A stretch of 64,000 nt of DNA from Verrucomicrobiaceae bacterium (GTDB lineage: Bacteria > Verrucomicrobiota > Verrucomicrobiia > Verrucomicrobiales > Verrucomicrobiaceae). The position numbers and the translations under genes were made by a program. Below, piece by piece: positions 18,155 to 26,866 of the stretch (position 1 is its first letter; every line of letters begins with the position of its first letter). The stretch covers positions 248,001-312,000 of the forward strand of contig JAEUHN010000001.1 in the NCBI GenBank assembly GCA_016795365.1. The letters are read 5' to 3'. The notes under the pieces are model-generated. The model had not been told where the DNA came from. It saw only the letters and a list, made by a program, of their open reading frames with translations, and did no database searches.

Positions 18155-19351
18155 TCAGACACCGAGTTCGTTCTTCACCTCGACGAAGGCGGCGACGGCC
18201 TTCTCCAGATCGTCGCGTGTGTGGGCCGCGCTGATCTGCGTGCGAATGCGCGCCTTGCCTTGCGGCACGACAGGATAGCTGAAGCCGATGACATACACGC
18301 CGCGTTCGAGCATCGCGTCGGCGAACTTGGTCGCGAGGGCGGCGTCGCCGAGCATGACAGGCACGATCGGATGCTCGCCGGGCACAATGTTGAAACCAGC
18401 CTTGGTCATCGCTTCGCGGAAGAACTTCGTGTTCGACTCCAACTTGTCGCGTAGCGCGGTGGAGTGCTTGAGCAAGTCGAGCGCGACCAACGATGCGCCA
18501 GCGATGGTGGGCGCAAGTGTGTTGCTGAAAAGGTAGGGCCGCGAGCGCTGGCGCAGCAGTTCGATGATCTCTTTGCGACCACTCGTGTAGCCGCCGCTCG
18601 CGCCACCGAGTGCCTTGCCCAGCGTGCCGGTGAGGATGTCGATGCGGCCCATCACCTCGCAGTGCTCGTGCGTGCCACGTCCGGTCTTGCCCATGAAGCC
18701 GACAGCGTGCGAGTCATCGACCATGACCAGTGCTTGATACTTGTCCGCGAGATCACAGATCGCCTTCAGTGGCGCAATGAAACCGTCCATGGAGAAGACG
18801 CCGTCCGTCGCGATGAGTTTGAAGCGCACACCCTTCGCATCGGCGGCGATGAGCTGCGCCTCCAGGTCAGCCATGTCGCAGTTCTTGTAGCGGTAGCGCG
18901 CGGCCTTGCAGAGACGGACGCCGTCGATGATCGAGGCGTGGTTCAACTCGTCACTGATGATCGCGTCCTCGGGGCCGAGGATGGTTTCAAAGAGACCGCC
19001 GTTCGCATCGAAGCAGGAGCCGTAGAGGATCGTGTCCTCCGTGCCGAGGAAGTCGGTGAGGCTGTCTTCCAGTTCCTTGTGAACGCCCTGCGTGCCACAG
19101 ATGAAACGCACGCTCGCCAAGCCGTAGCCCCAGTGCTCCAGCGCCTCGTGTGCGGCTTGTCGCACCTTCGGATGCTGAGCGAGGCCGAGGTAGTTGTTCG
19201 CACAGAGGTTGAGCACAGGCTTACCGCCATTGGTGCGGATGATAGTGCCCTGCGGTGTGGTCAGCTTACGCTCGCGCTTGTAGGTGCCCGCTGCGCGGAT
19301 GGCGTCGAGCTGAGCGGAGAGGTGCGATTGGAAAGAGGCAAAGACTTGCAT
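18155..19351 (-). CDS. kbl: Glycine C-acetyltransferase / 2-amino-3-ketobutyrate CoA ligase
   Basis: This PLP enzyme interconverts 2-amino-3-ketobutyrate plus CoA and glycine plus acetyl-CoA, the second step of threonine breakdown. It is an alpha-oxoamine synthase of normal length (398 aa) with [14 protein letters not shown] near 48-61, [11 protein letters not shown] (about 211-221) and the PLP lysine Lys246 in [14 protein letters not shown]-terminal [11 protein letters not shown] and QISAAHT are typical of Kbl rather than of KAS or BioF. No threonine dehydrogenase gene is visible nearby. A CCAATATATTGG palindrome sits just upstream, and the amino-sugar epimerase gene precedes it on the same strand. 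Confidence 0.95.
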   Translation of the reverse strand: MQVFASFQSHLSAQLDAIRAAGTYKRERKLTTPQGTIIRTNGGKPVLNLCANNYLGLAQHPKVRQAAHEALEHWGYGLASVRFICGTQGVHKELEDSLTDFLGTEDTILYGSCFDANGGLFETILGPEDAIISDELNHASIIDGVRLCKAARYRYKNCDMADLEAQLIAADAKGVRFKLIATDGVFSMDGFIAPLKAICDLADKYQALVMVDDSHAVGFMGKTGRGTHEHCEVMGRIDILTGTLGKALGGASGGYTSGRKEIIELLRQRSRPYLFSNTLAPTIAGASLVALDLLKHSTALRDKLESNTKFFREAMTKAGFNIVPGEHPIVPVMLGDAALATKFADAMLERGVYVIGFSYPVVPQGKARIRTQISAAHTRDDLEKAVAAFVEVKNELGV

Positions 19352-19373
19352 GGTTTAAATAATGGACACGCAT

Positions 19374-19385
19374 CCAATATATTGG
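19374..19385 (-). promoter_or_regulatory. 12-bp palindrome upstream of kbl
   Basis: CCAATATATTGG is a perfect palindrome 23 bases upstream of the kbl ATG, in the 94-bp gap after the epimerase gene. It contains TATATT, which could act as a -10 hexamer, although no good -35 lies 17 bases away. It may be an operator; AT-rich sequence here contrasts with GC-rich surroundings. Confidence 0.35.
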
Positions 19386-19445
19386 CAAACGAGATTTTAC
19401 TGTGGAGTGGTGATGCTATCGACGAAACGACTACTGAAATGCCGA

Positions 19446-20612
19446 TTACCCTGCCCCAAGCAGCCGCCAACAATACCAGAGCATCCTGGGCAGATGGAAC
19501 GGCCCCTTATACATGGTGCCCTTCGCGCGCGATGAAACGCGCCCATCGCGATGCAGGTAGCCATACCACTCGCCGTGCTCGGGATCGGGAAAGTGCTGGA
19601 AGCTCCAGTCATGCACCAGGCGATGCATCTCGGTGTAGCGTGAGTCGCCGGTGAGCTTCGCGGCGAGCAGCGTGGCGATGATTGCTTCGTTGTGCGGCCA
19701 CCAGAATTTCATGTCGTGCCAGTATTCCTGCACCGGCTTGCCAAACACATCGGTGAAGTAGAGCAAGCCGCCGTGCTCCGTATCCCAACCGTTCTGCCAC
19801 ATGCAATCGAGGATGCGTGTACCAAGATCAATGAGCCGACGATCGCCACGATGCTGGCCTTCGTGCATGATGAACCACGCGCACTCGATCGCATGGCCAG
19901 GGTTCAGCGTGCGGCCTTCTTGATGATCAATGATGCTGCCATCGGGCGCGACGACTTCCATCAATGCGCCGAGGTCCGGCTTTAAGAAGAAGCGCTCGAT
20001 CTCAGCGATGCTGAAGTCGATCCACTCGGTGCAGGTGCGCTCACGCACGCGCACGTCGCCCAGGTTTTCGCGCAGCTCCTGCGCCGTCACGATCGCGATC
20101 ATCAGCGGCGCGATGCCTTTCATCGGACGCGAGTTCTCATACTTCGGCGGCATCACACCGGGCGTGAAGCTGTGGTGCAGATACGTGTCGAAACACTGCA
20201 CCGCATCGTCCGCGGCACGAGTCTCGCCCGTGGCCTTGGCATACGCAGCATACGAGACGGCAGCAAACGATTCGCTAAAGACGTAGCGTCGCATCCGCAG
20301 CGGTGCGCCTTCGCGCGTGACGCTGAAATACATCTTCCCCTCGGGTGAAAGGCAGTGCGCACGGCTGAACTCCACGCACGACTTCGCCGCCTCCAACCAC
20401 TCGCTGCGCTGCTCGACGGTGTTGTAGAGTGTCGCAAGCATCCAGCCCGCGCGGCCTTGGAACCAGACGCTCTTGTCTGTGTCGATCAGGCTGCCGTCGC
20501 GATCCACGCAGGTCATGACGCCACCTTGCTCGCGGTCCATGCCATGCTTCAGCCAGAAGGGGATGACGTCGTTAAGCAGCGTGTCACGATAGAGCGTGGC
20601 GTGGTCAGTCAT
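19446..20612 (-). CDS. N-acylglucosamine 2-epimerase family protein (388 aa)
   Basis: An alpha/alpha-barrel enzyme of the AGE/RnBP family, which interconverts N-acetylglucosamine and N-acetylmannosamine or epimerises related sugars. Family features include FWLKHGMDREQGGVMTCVDRDG near 18-39, QGRAGWML, the NPGHAIECAWF catalytic His region (about 240), and HDMKFWWPHNEA followed by EHGEWYGYLHRDG toward the C-terminus. Length is typical. No signal peptide is seen, so the protein acts in the cytoplasm. It sits upstream of kbl and the sialidase gene, which fits amino-sugar use, although no sialic acid lyase is visible in the window. Confidence 0.92.
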   Translation of the reverse strand: MTDHATLYRDTLLNDVIPFWLKHGMDREQGGVMTCVDRDGSLIDTDKSVWFQGRAGWMLATLYNTVEQRSEWLEAAKSCVEFSRAHCLSPEGKMYFSVTREGAPLRMRRYVFSESFAAVSYAAYAKATGETRAADDAVQCFDTYLHHSFTPGVMPPKYENSRPMKGIAPLMIAIVTAQELRENLGDVRVRERTCTEWIDFSIAEIERFFLKPDLGALMEVVAPDGSIIDHQEGRTLNPGHAIECAWFIMHEGQHRGDRRLIDLGTRILDCMWQNGWDTEHGGLLYFTDVFGKPVQEYWHDMKFWWPHNEAIIATLLAAKLTGDSRYTEMHRLVHDWSFQHFPDPEHGEWYGYLHRDGRVSSRAKGTMYKGPFHLPRMLWYCWRLLGAG

Positions 20613-20641
20613 GAGGTTGATTCAACGTAGCATCGCGATGT

Positions 20642-21271
20642 TTATCGCTCATGTGGTGGGAACACTGGCAGAGCCAGTCGGAACTTGATCGCGCTGAGAC
20701 GAAGCAGCAGGGTGAGTGCAACGCCGAGCCACATAACGATAGGATTGCCAACCACCGGCAGGAGCAAGCAGTAGCCTAGCGCGCCGACGAAAGCGGCGGT
20801 GGCATACAGATAGATCTCTGGCTGGAAGACCATCGGCACGCGACTGGTGAGCACATCGCGAATGATGCCGCCTGCCACGCCAGTGATCACTCCGAGCGTG
20901 ATGGCAGGCACGATGGCGAAGCCAAGCGCGAGGCCTTTCTGAGTCCCCGCGATAGTGAAGAACGCGAGCGAGAATGCGTCCGCGATTTGCAGCAGGTTCG
21001 CCGGAGGTTCCCAAGTGCGGCAGACAAAGAACGCACTGATCGCTGTGATACTGCCTGTGTAAAGATAGGCGGGTGAACGCAGCCAGCTCACGGGCGTGTC
21101 ACCCGCGATCACATCCCGCAACGAGCCACCACCAAGCGCCGTGACCAGCGCCAGCACCAGCACGCCGAAGAGATCGAGCCGCCGTCCGCGCGCCGCGAGC
21201 ACTCCCGACAGCGCGCCGACGACGATGCCGAAGTGATCAAGGAGCGGGTTGAGTTGCATGTTGTGCGGCAT
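20642..21271 (-). CDS. Trimeric intracellular cation (TRIC/UPF0126) channel family protein (209 aa)
   Basis: A seven-helix inner-membrane protein of the UPF0126/TRIC family. Two internal repeats each hold the glycine-rich signature: ALVTALGGGSLRDVI near 46-60 and GVITGVAGGIIRDVL near 130-144, both ending GGxxRD. Bacterial relatives conduct potassium or move small molecules; the exact role here is unknown. The ATG at 21271 (or 21259, four codons later) is taken as the start because the frame upstream is hydrophilic and overlaps the divergent regulator gene. Confidence 0.9.
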   Translation of the reverse strand: MPHNMQLNPLLDHFGIVVGALSGVLAARGRRLDLFGVLVLALVTALGGGSLRDVIAGDTPVSWLRSPAYLYTGSITAISAFFVCRTWEPPANLLQIADAFSLAFFTIAGTQKGLALGFAIVPAITLGVITGVAGGIIRDVLTSRVPMVFQPEIYLYATAAFVGALGYCLLLPVVGNPIVMWLGVALTLLLRLSAIKFRLALPVFPPHER

Positions 21272-21293
21272 ACGGGATTCACTTCCACTAAAC

Positions 21294-21320
21294 CGGCAAG
21301 CACAACTTTCTTGTTTGCCG
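21294..21320. promoter_or_regulatory. Inverted repeat in the TRIC/XRE divergent promoter region
   Basis: CGGCAA at 21294-21299 pairs with TTGCCG at 21315-21320, with ACAA/TTGT extending the arms past a 2-base bulge. The 66-bp region between two divergent starts would hold both promoters, so an operator for the XRE-cupin regulator is plausible. Confidence 0.35.
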
Positions 21321-21337
21321 CACCTTCGTTCACTATC

Positions 21338-21940
21338 ATGGACATCATGCCCGCTGCCAAAAAGAAGAACCCCAAACACGCCGCCGACACCATCAATGAG
21401 AACCTGGGCCGTCGGGTGAAGAAGCTGCGGGGTGATCGGAGCTGGTCGCTGGAGGAACTGGCCAACGTGAGCGGCGTGAGCAAGTCGATGCTTAGCGAGA
21501 TCGAGCGCGAGAAGGCTAACCCCACGCTCAGCGTGACTTACCGCATCGCCCGCGCCTTCGGCCTCAATCTCCAGGAACTCATTGAGACCGCCGAGACCGC
21601 ATCGTCCATCCAGGTGATCCGCAGCACCGAGCGCTCCCAGGTCTATCGCTCGGACAAGCAATGCGAGATCCGCACACTGTCACCGCTGAACCTGGAGAAG
21701 GAGATCGAGTTCTATCAAGTCACGCTCAAGCCCAAGGGCGAACTCCGCAGCCAGCCGCACTACGAAGGCACGCGCGAGTTCCTCACGGTCGAGCACGGGG
21801 CCATACGAATCGAATCAGGAACCGACCGCTCGGAACTTGGTGTCAATGATTCGGCGACGTATCGTGCCGATGTTCCCCACGCGATCGTGAACACGGGCAG
21901 CGATGAGGCGGTGGTGTTCCTGGTGGTGATTTATCGATGA
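21338..21940 (+). CDS. XRE-family regulator with cupin domain (200 aa)
   Basis: An HTH-XRE domain (about residues 22-80; RRVKKLRGDRSWSLEELANVS, SKSMLSEIEREK) is joined to a C-terminal cupin (about 125-198; LRSQPHYEGTREFLTVEHG, DSATYRADVPHAIVNTG). This architecture is typical of regulators of amino-acid, polyamine or alcohol metabolism, where the cupin senses a small ligand. The start at 21338 (MDIMPAAKK) is preferred; ATG 21347 is an alternative. Long in-frame extensions upstream would overlap the divergent TRIC gene. The target is unknown, but autoregulation and control of the divergent gene are likely. Confidence 0.88.
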   Translation: MDIMPAAKKKNPKHAADTINENLGRRVKKLRGDRSWSLEELANVSGVSKSMLSEIEREKANPTLSVTYRIARAFGLNLQELIETAETASSIQVIRSTERSQVYRSDKQCEIRTLSPLNLEKEIEFYQVTLKPKGELRSQPHYEGTREFLTVEHGAIRIESGTDRSELGVNDSATYRADVPHAIVNTGSDEAVVFLVVIYR

Positions 21941-22001
21941 TATAAAGAAGGCGACGAAGATGCCTCTTCATCGCCTTCCGAAACTTCTTTTTCGGTGCGG
22001 A

Positions 22002-23681
22002 CTACGGCAGCGGAAAGCGCTTGTTCACTTCGTGCACCTCGGCGCGAATCGCAGCGAGCACTTCGGCGTTGTCTTTGTTGTCGAGCGCGCGCGCAATCCA
22101 GCCGGCGATGGTCTGCATCTCGGCTTCCTTCATGCCGCGCGTGGTGACGGCGGGAGTGCCGAGACGGATGCCGCCGCCGAGGGTGATCTTCTCGGTGTCG
22201 AAGGGGATGCCGTTCTTGTTGCAGGTGATCGCGGCCTTATCAAGCGTCTCGCTAGCGACTTTGCCGTTAAGGCCCTTCGGACGCAGGTCCACGAGCATGA
22301 GGTGATTGTCCGTGCCGCCGCTGACGATGCGGAAGCCGTGGCTGGTCATGGCGGCGGCGAGGGCCTGGGCGTTCTTTACGACCTGCTTCTGGTATTCGAC
22401 GAAGCCCGGCTGCAGCGCTTCGTGGAAGCACACCGCCTTGGCAGCGATGACGTGCATGAGCGGGCCGCCTTGCACACCGGGGAAGACCTGGCTGTTGATC
22501 TTCTTGATCAGTTCTTCGTTGTTCGTGAGGATCATGCCGCCACGCGGTCCTCGCAGGGATTTGTGCGTCGTGGTGGTGACGAAGTCGGCGTATTCCATCG
22601 GCGACGGATGCACGCCTGCGGCGACGAGACCGGCGATGTGCGCCATATCGACGAAGAGGTAAGCGCCCACGCTCTTGGCGATCTCGCTCATCTTCTTGAA
22701 GTCAATGATGCGCGGATACGCGGAGGCACCGGCGGTGATCATCTTTGGTTGCTCGCGCTTTGCGACTTCGGCGAGTTCATCGTAGTCGATGAGTTCGTCG
22801 GACTGGCGCACGCCGTATTGGCAGAAGTTGTAGAAGCGGCCGGAGAAGTTCGCCGGATTGCCGTGCGTGAGATGGCCGCCGTGGGCGAGGTTCATGCCGA
22901 GCACTTTGTCGCCGGGCTGGAGCACGCTGAAGTAAACGGCGGCATTGGCTTGTGAGCCGGAGTGGGGCTGCACGTTGGCAAACTTGGCACCGAACAATTT
23001 GCAGGCGCGGTCGATGGCGAGCTGCTCTGCCTTATCGACTTCTTCGCAGCCGCCATACCAGCGCTTGGCGGGATAACCTTCCGCATACTTATTGGTAAGG
23101 CAGGAGCCCTGCGCAGCCATGACGGCTGGTGAGGTGAAGTTCTCGCTCGCGATGAGTTCGATGTGGTCCTGCTGGCGTGTCGCCTCGCCACGAATGATGG
23201 CGGCGATTTCAGGGTCGGTGGCGTCGAGGATGTCGTTGGGGGTCTTGTTCATGTTCATCTTGTCAACTCTGCGTCCATGGCGTCCGCCGCTGAAGCTCGC
23301 GCTCAGCCAAGCATCGGCGATGGCTTTTCCTTGTTCGGGGGAAGTGGCTTTCGCGCCCATCACCAGCACGTTGCTGTTGTTGTGCTCGCGCGTGATCTTG
23401 GCGGTCTCAACGTCGGCCACGAGGCTGGCTTGGATGCCAGGGTGGCGATTCGCCGCGATGCTCATGCCGATGCCCGTGGTGCAGAAGAGCATCCCCGCAT
23501 CCGCACTGCCATCGAGCACGCGCGAGGTCACCAGATCAGCGAAGTCCGGGTAATCCACGGATGCATGACCGTGCGTGCCCAGATCGTCCACGGCATAGCC
23601 TTTCTCGCGCAGGTAGGCGACGACGCTGTCCTTCAGATCAACGGCACCGTGATCGGCACCCATGGCAATGCGTTGGCTCAT
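22002..23681 (-). CDS. Fused ribose-5-phosphate isomerase B / serine hydroxymethyltransferase (559 aa)
   Basis: One uninterrupted frame encodes two enzymes. Residues 1-141 are RpiB (GADHGA, catalytic Cys67 in [13 protein letters not shown], His100 in [10 protein letters not shown]-terminal [10 protein letters not shown]), interconverting ribose 5-phosphate and ribulose 5-phosphate. Residues 142-559 are a full-length GlyA ([22 protein letters not shown] lysine in [23 protein letters not shown]), making glycine and one-carbon units from serine. No stop separates the halves: RVDK runs straight into MNMNKTPND, the natural GlyA start. Internal initiation at 23258 or 23252 could still yield free GlyA. 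The ATG at 23681 overlaps the upstream phosphatase stop by 4 bp. Separate rpiB-glyA neighbours are common in bacteria; an in-frame fusion is much less familiar to me. Confidence 0.9.
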   Translation of the reverse strand: MSQRIAMGADHGAVDLKDSVVAYLREKGYAVDDLGTHGHASVDYPDFADLVTSRVLDGSADAGMLFCTTGIGMSIAANRHPGIQASLVADVETAKITREHNNSNVLVMGAKATSPEQGKAIADAWLSASFSGGRHGRRVDKMNMNKTPNDILDATDPEIAAIIRGEATRQQDHIELIASENFTSPAVMAAQGSCLTNKYAEGYPAKRWYGGCEEVDKAEQLAIDRACKLFGAKFANVQPHSGSQANAAVYFSVLQPGDKVLGMNLAHGGHLTHGNPANFSGRFYNFCQYGVRQSDELIDYDELAEVAKREQPKMITAGASAYPRIIDFKKMSEIAKSVGAYLFVDMAHIAGLVAAGVHPSPMEYADFVTTTTHKSLRGPRGGMILTNNEELIKKINSQVFPGVQGGPLMHVIAAKAVCFHEALQPGFVEYQKQVVKNAQALAAAMTSHGFRIVSGGTDNHLMLVDLRPKGLNGKVASETLDKAAITCNKNGIPFDTEKITLGGGIRLGTPAVTTRGMKEAEMQTIAGWIARALDNKDNAEVLAAIRAEVHEVNKRFPLP

Positions 23682-24160
23682 GCTTCTTCGCTCTTCGGTT
23701 TGGTGGTTTGTTCGATGTAGGCCAGCACCGTGGGCAGGAGCTTCTCCAGCATCCAACGGGTGTCGTCGTAGATGCGGCGCGGGCCGCCGAAGGGATCGGT
23801 CACGTCCGCATTGCGCAGCATGTCCTCGCTGGCGAACTCGCTCACGAGATACGCCTTGCCCTCAGCCCCGGGAAACTCATCGACGACGGCGTCGAGGTGA
23901 TGCTTCGCCATGGTGAAAATGTGCGTCGCCTCCTCGACCAGATCGCGCGTCAGCGCACGGCTCTTGAACCCGCTCACGTCCACACCCTTCTCCTTGAGAA
24001 TGTCGGCGGTGTGCTTGCTCGCATTGCCACCGGGCATCGCCGAGACGCCTGCGGAGCCAACCTTGTAATCGCTGCGGTCCTTGACCAGTTCGCGGAAAAG
24101 CCCCTCAGCCATCGGGCTGCGGCAGGTGTTTCCGGTGCAGACAAAAAGGACGTGTTTCAA
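23678..24160 (-). CDS. Low-molecular-weight phosphatase, YwlE-like (probable protein arginine phosphatase)
   Basis: A 160-aa LMW-PTP-fold enzyme with the P-loop C8-T-G-N-T-C-R14-S and general acid Asp122 (DVTDPFGG). The residue after GN is Thr (position 12) rather than the Ile/Ala usual in tyrosine phosphatases. In Bacillus YwlE that threonine gives specificity for phosphoarginine. Gene order phosphatase-rpiB-glyA also matches the Bacillus ywlE neighbourhood. The stop codon overlaps the next start (ATGA), so translation is probably coupled. No McsB-type arginine kinase is visible in this window, so the substrate assignment rests on motif and context. Confidence 0.85.
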   Translation of the reverse strand: MKHVLFVCTGNTCRSPMAEGLFRELVKDRSDYKVGSAGVSAMPGGNASKHTADILKEKGVDVSGFKSRALTRDLVEEATHIFTMAKHHLDAVVDEFPGAEGKAYLVSEFASEDMLRNADVTDPFGGPRRIYDDTRWMLEKLLPTVLAYIEQTTKPKSEEA

Positions 24161-24344
24161 GGCGAAGACCGGCGGGTGCGCCGGGGCAGCAGAGTGCGCT
24201 GCTGGGGGGCCTTGTCAAAAGGGGAATCGGGAAAGGATGAGGGACCAAACCTCACGAGAATCCGGGGCATGTCTCATCACTCGCCGCAGCACTTCAACCC
24301 TCACATTAGGGCTCAGGGATCGTGGGTTTCGACGGGACTCGGAT

Positions 24345-26099
24345 TCACGAACCCACATCAATCACCACGCGAAAGCCGACGCCGATCAACTGGCGCGTCG
24401 GACTGAGGTGCTCGCGACCATCCAGTCGCAGCACCATCGCGGCGCTTTGGTTGTGGGCACCACCGCGCACGGTCTTGTCCGGCAGTAGATCATTCCACGC
24501 ATCGAGACACCACTCGGACACATTGCCGCTCAGGTCGTAAAGGCCGAGCGCATTCGGCTTGAACGATCCCACGGGCGCTGACCACGGCCACGCGTCGCGA
24601 GTCCGCAGCACGGGCTTGGCGAACGGCGGCACGACGGTCTCGGCTTCCTGCCCGGCGAAGTTCGCCTTGATGCCCTCGCTCGGCGGCGGCCACGAGCGAC
24701 CCCACGAATACGGCGCGTGCTCGATGGGGCCCAGGCCGCGATTGCGAGCTTCCGGTGTCGCGCCGGACTCGGCAGGAAGGCCGGCCGCCGTGCTCCATTC
24801 GACGTCCGTGGGCAGACGGTAGCGCATCGCTTGCGGCAGCGTGCCGCGCTCGTGCTCGGTCTTTGTCAGCCAGGCGCAGAACTGCTCTGCTCGCAGCCAG
24901 TTTACGAGGCAGACGGGATGATCGGACGTGACATTGCCTTCCGGTTTCTCCCACGCGCGCTCGATGTCGTTACCGGGATTCTTGTTAGCGAAAGCTGCGA
25001 AGTCGCGCCGCCGCGTCTCCCAGGTCGAGAACAGTGTCTTCGTTCCCGGCACGGGCACGAACTTCATGCCGAGGCTGTTGGACCACGGGCGCGTGCTCGT
25101 CGCTTCCTGCGGCGACGCAGCGGATTGCTTCGCCTGATGATCGAACCACGCCACCAGCAACACGGCGGCCAGCACACCGAGGGCGATCCACATCACGGTC
25201 TTCCTCGGTGCAAAGCAAATCTCCAGCGCGGCACGCAGCTCCGCGAGCGACTGGACGCGCTTCTCCGGTGCTTCGCTCAAGCATCGAGCAATGAACGCAT
25301 CGACGCGCGTCGGCACCTTCGCCACGCGTGATGCGGGCTCGTAGTGTCCGATCGGCACGCGGCCCGTGAGCATCTCGTGCAGCAGCACGCCGAGCGAGAA
25401 GATGTCCGCGCGCTCATCCACGCTGCCCGCGCCGCGGCGCACCTCGGGCGCGATGTAGTAGGGCGTGCCAAACACATCCGCGCTCTGCGTCAGCGTGAGC
25501 TGTGGACCCGCGTTGTCGCGCAGCAGCTTGGCCAGCGAGAAGTCGGCGACACGCACGCTGCCGTGCTCGTCGAGCAGGATGTTCGCGGGCTTGATGTCGC
25601 GATGCACAATGCCTTGGCGATGGGCTTCGTCGATGGCCCGCAGCACCTCGCGATACGTTCGCAGTGCTTCATCAACAGGCAGCTGCCCGCCTTGCAGCCG
25701 CTGCGCCAGATCACCACCTGCGGCGAACTCGGTGACAATGAACAAGCGTCCTTCCAACGTGATGCCGGAGTCGAGCACGCGCAGCACATGTGGATGATCG
25801 AAGGCTGCGAGCGCCTGCGCTTCGCGCGCAAAACGATCCGCAATCTCGTCATCGTCGGCGAGGTGCGCGGGCAGCAGCTTCACAGCGACCACGGTGCTAT
25901 CTTCATCGCGCGTCGCACGGAACACGATGCCCATGCCACCGCGCCCGATGATCTCATGCAAGGTGTAGCCAGGCACGTCGATCGCATCGTCGGAGGTGTT
26001 CGACTTCTTGAGGAACGACGTGATCGACTTCGCCATGCACGTCGGGCACACGCCATCGACGCTGCGCAAGTGCGAGCCACACGTCGCGCAGGTGCTCAT
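24345..26099 (-). CDS. Membrane Ser/Thr protein kinase with zinc ribbon and FGE/sulfatase-modifying domain (584 aa)
   Basis: Residues 4-21 form a zinc ribbon (CATC...CPTC). A Hanks-type kinase domain covers 45-290, with the glycine loop GRGGMGIVF (52-60), Lys74, HRDIKPANI (166-174) and APE (218-220). The metal-binding DFG is changed to DFS (186-188). A transmembrane helix at 301-319 leads to an extracytoplasmic formylglycine-generating-enzyme-like domain (345-584; GMKFVPVPG, VCLVNWLRAEQFCAWL, YRLPTDVEW, LSGNVSEWC, VRGGA, GFRVV). The start at 26099 overlaps the sigma factor stop by 4 bp (ATGA). Sigma-kinase pairs like this are frequent in Planctomycetota and Verrucomicrobiota and probably form a signalling unit. 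Confidence 0.92.
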   Translation of the reverse strand: MSTCATCGSHLRSVDGVCPTCMAKSITSFLKKSNTSDDAIDVPGYTLHEIIGRGGMGIVFRATRDEDSTVVAVKLLPAHLADDDEIADRFAREAQALAAFDHPHVLRVLDSGITLEGRLFIVTEFAAGGDLAQRLQGGQLPVDEALRTYREVLRAIDEAHRQGIVHRDIKPANILLDEHGSVRVADFSLAKLLRDNAGPQLTLTQSADVFGTPYYIAPEVRRGAGSVDERADIFSLGVLLHEMLTGRVPIGHYEPASRVAKVPTRVDAFIARCLSEAPEKRVQSLAELRAALEICFAPRKTVMWIALGVLAAVLLVAWFDHQAKQSAASPQEATSTRPWSNSLGMKFVPVPGTKTLFSTWETRRRDFAAFANKNPGNDIERAWEKPEGNVTSDHPVCLVNWLRAEQFCAWLTKTEHERGTLPQAMRYRLPTDVEWSTAAGLPAESGATPEARNRGLGPIEHAPYSWGRSWPPPSEGIKANFAGQEAETVVPPFAKPVLRTRDAWPWSAPVGSFKPNALGLYDLSGNVSEWCLDAWNDLLPDKTVRGGAHNQSAAMVLRLDGREHLSPTRQLIGVGFRVVIDVGS

Positions 26100-26812
26100 G
26101 CCGCCACCTCCGCCTGAGCCAGCACTCGCAGCAGATGCATCAGCTCCGCATCCGTGTCCGCCGGATCGATCACCGTCTGCGCCACTTCCTCGCGCAGCAA
26201 GTCCGCCAGCCTTCGCCGTGCCCGATGCTGCTCCACGGCAAAGGTGCCGCGCGCGATGCCGAGTTCCGCGGCGGTGTCCGCGCCATCGCCGTGCTCGGCC
26301 TGCATCAGCGTGGGCTTCAGCTTCTCGAACAACTCCAGCTTGCCACGCTTCGCGTAGCTCTCCTTCATCGCCGCGAGCACGCGTTCCATCACCGTGATTG
26401 CCCACTGCTGATCGTAGTGCATCGCGGGCTCGTCGTTGGCTGGAAGCTCTGGTGCATCGTCACCATCGAGTGCGATGGCTTCAGCCCCACCACCGCGACG
26501 CTGCGTGGCGCGATCGCGTCGCCAGTGCATGACGTGGTAGCGAATGGCCGTCTTCAGATACGACCGTAACGTGCCACGCTCCTGTTCCGCACGCTGAAAT
26601 CCATCGCGACGCAGGAAGGTGGCAAAGAAGTCCTGCGCCACATCTTCCGCCTCATCAAAGCCACAGCCCAGCGCGCGCATGTAGCCCACGACTGGCTGCC
26701 AGTAGAGCGCACAGAGCTGATCGAGCGCCGTGCGTGCTGTTGGTTCATCGCGAGTGCGCAGCACCTTGCTCCATATCGTGGCGGGGAAGGCTTGGGGAGC
26801 AGATGCTGACAT
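26096..26812 (-). CDS. ECF-type RNA polymerase sigma factor (238 aa)
   Basis: Region 2 is seen around residues 30-100 (YWQPVVGYMRALG, DEAEDVAQDFFATFL, ERGTLRSYLKTAIRYHVMHWRR). A diverged region 4 lies near 175-215 (TAAELGIARGTFAVEQHRARRRLADLLREE). An acidic linker of about 30 residues lies between. This matches the planctomycete/verrucomicrobial sigma factors found with protein kinases. ATG 26812 is taken as start; a GTG at 26833 would add seven residues. Coupled to the downstream kinase gene by an ATGA overlap, so the kinase may control its activity. Confidence 0.9.
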   Translation of the reverse strand: MSASAPQAFPATIWSKVLRTRDEPTARTALDQLCALYWQPVVGYMRALGCGFDEAEDVAQDFFATFLRRDGFQRAEQERGTLRSYLKTAIRYHVMHWRRDRATQRRGGGAEAIALDGDDAPELPANDEPAMHYDQQWAITVMERVLAAMKESYAKRGKLELFEKLKPTLMQAEHGDGADTAAELGIARGTFAVEQHRARRRLADLLREEVAQTVIDPADTDAELMHLLRVLAQAEVAA

Positions 26813-26866
26813 AGGCGGCGATGAAACTTCCACGCGACTGGGTGGATTTGTCGAACTGAAGTTATC

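Noticed and set aside
24180-24330. Short inverted repeats upstream of the phosphatase gene as an operator
   Set aside because: CAGCAG/CTGCTG and GTGGGTT/AACCCAC are short, far apart and expected by chance in this composition.
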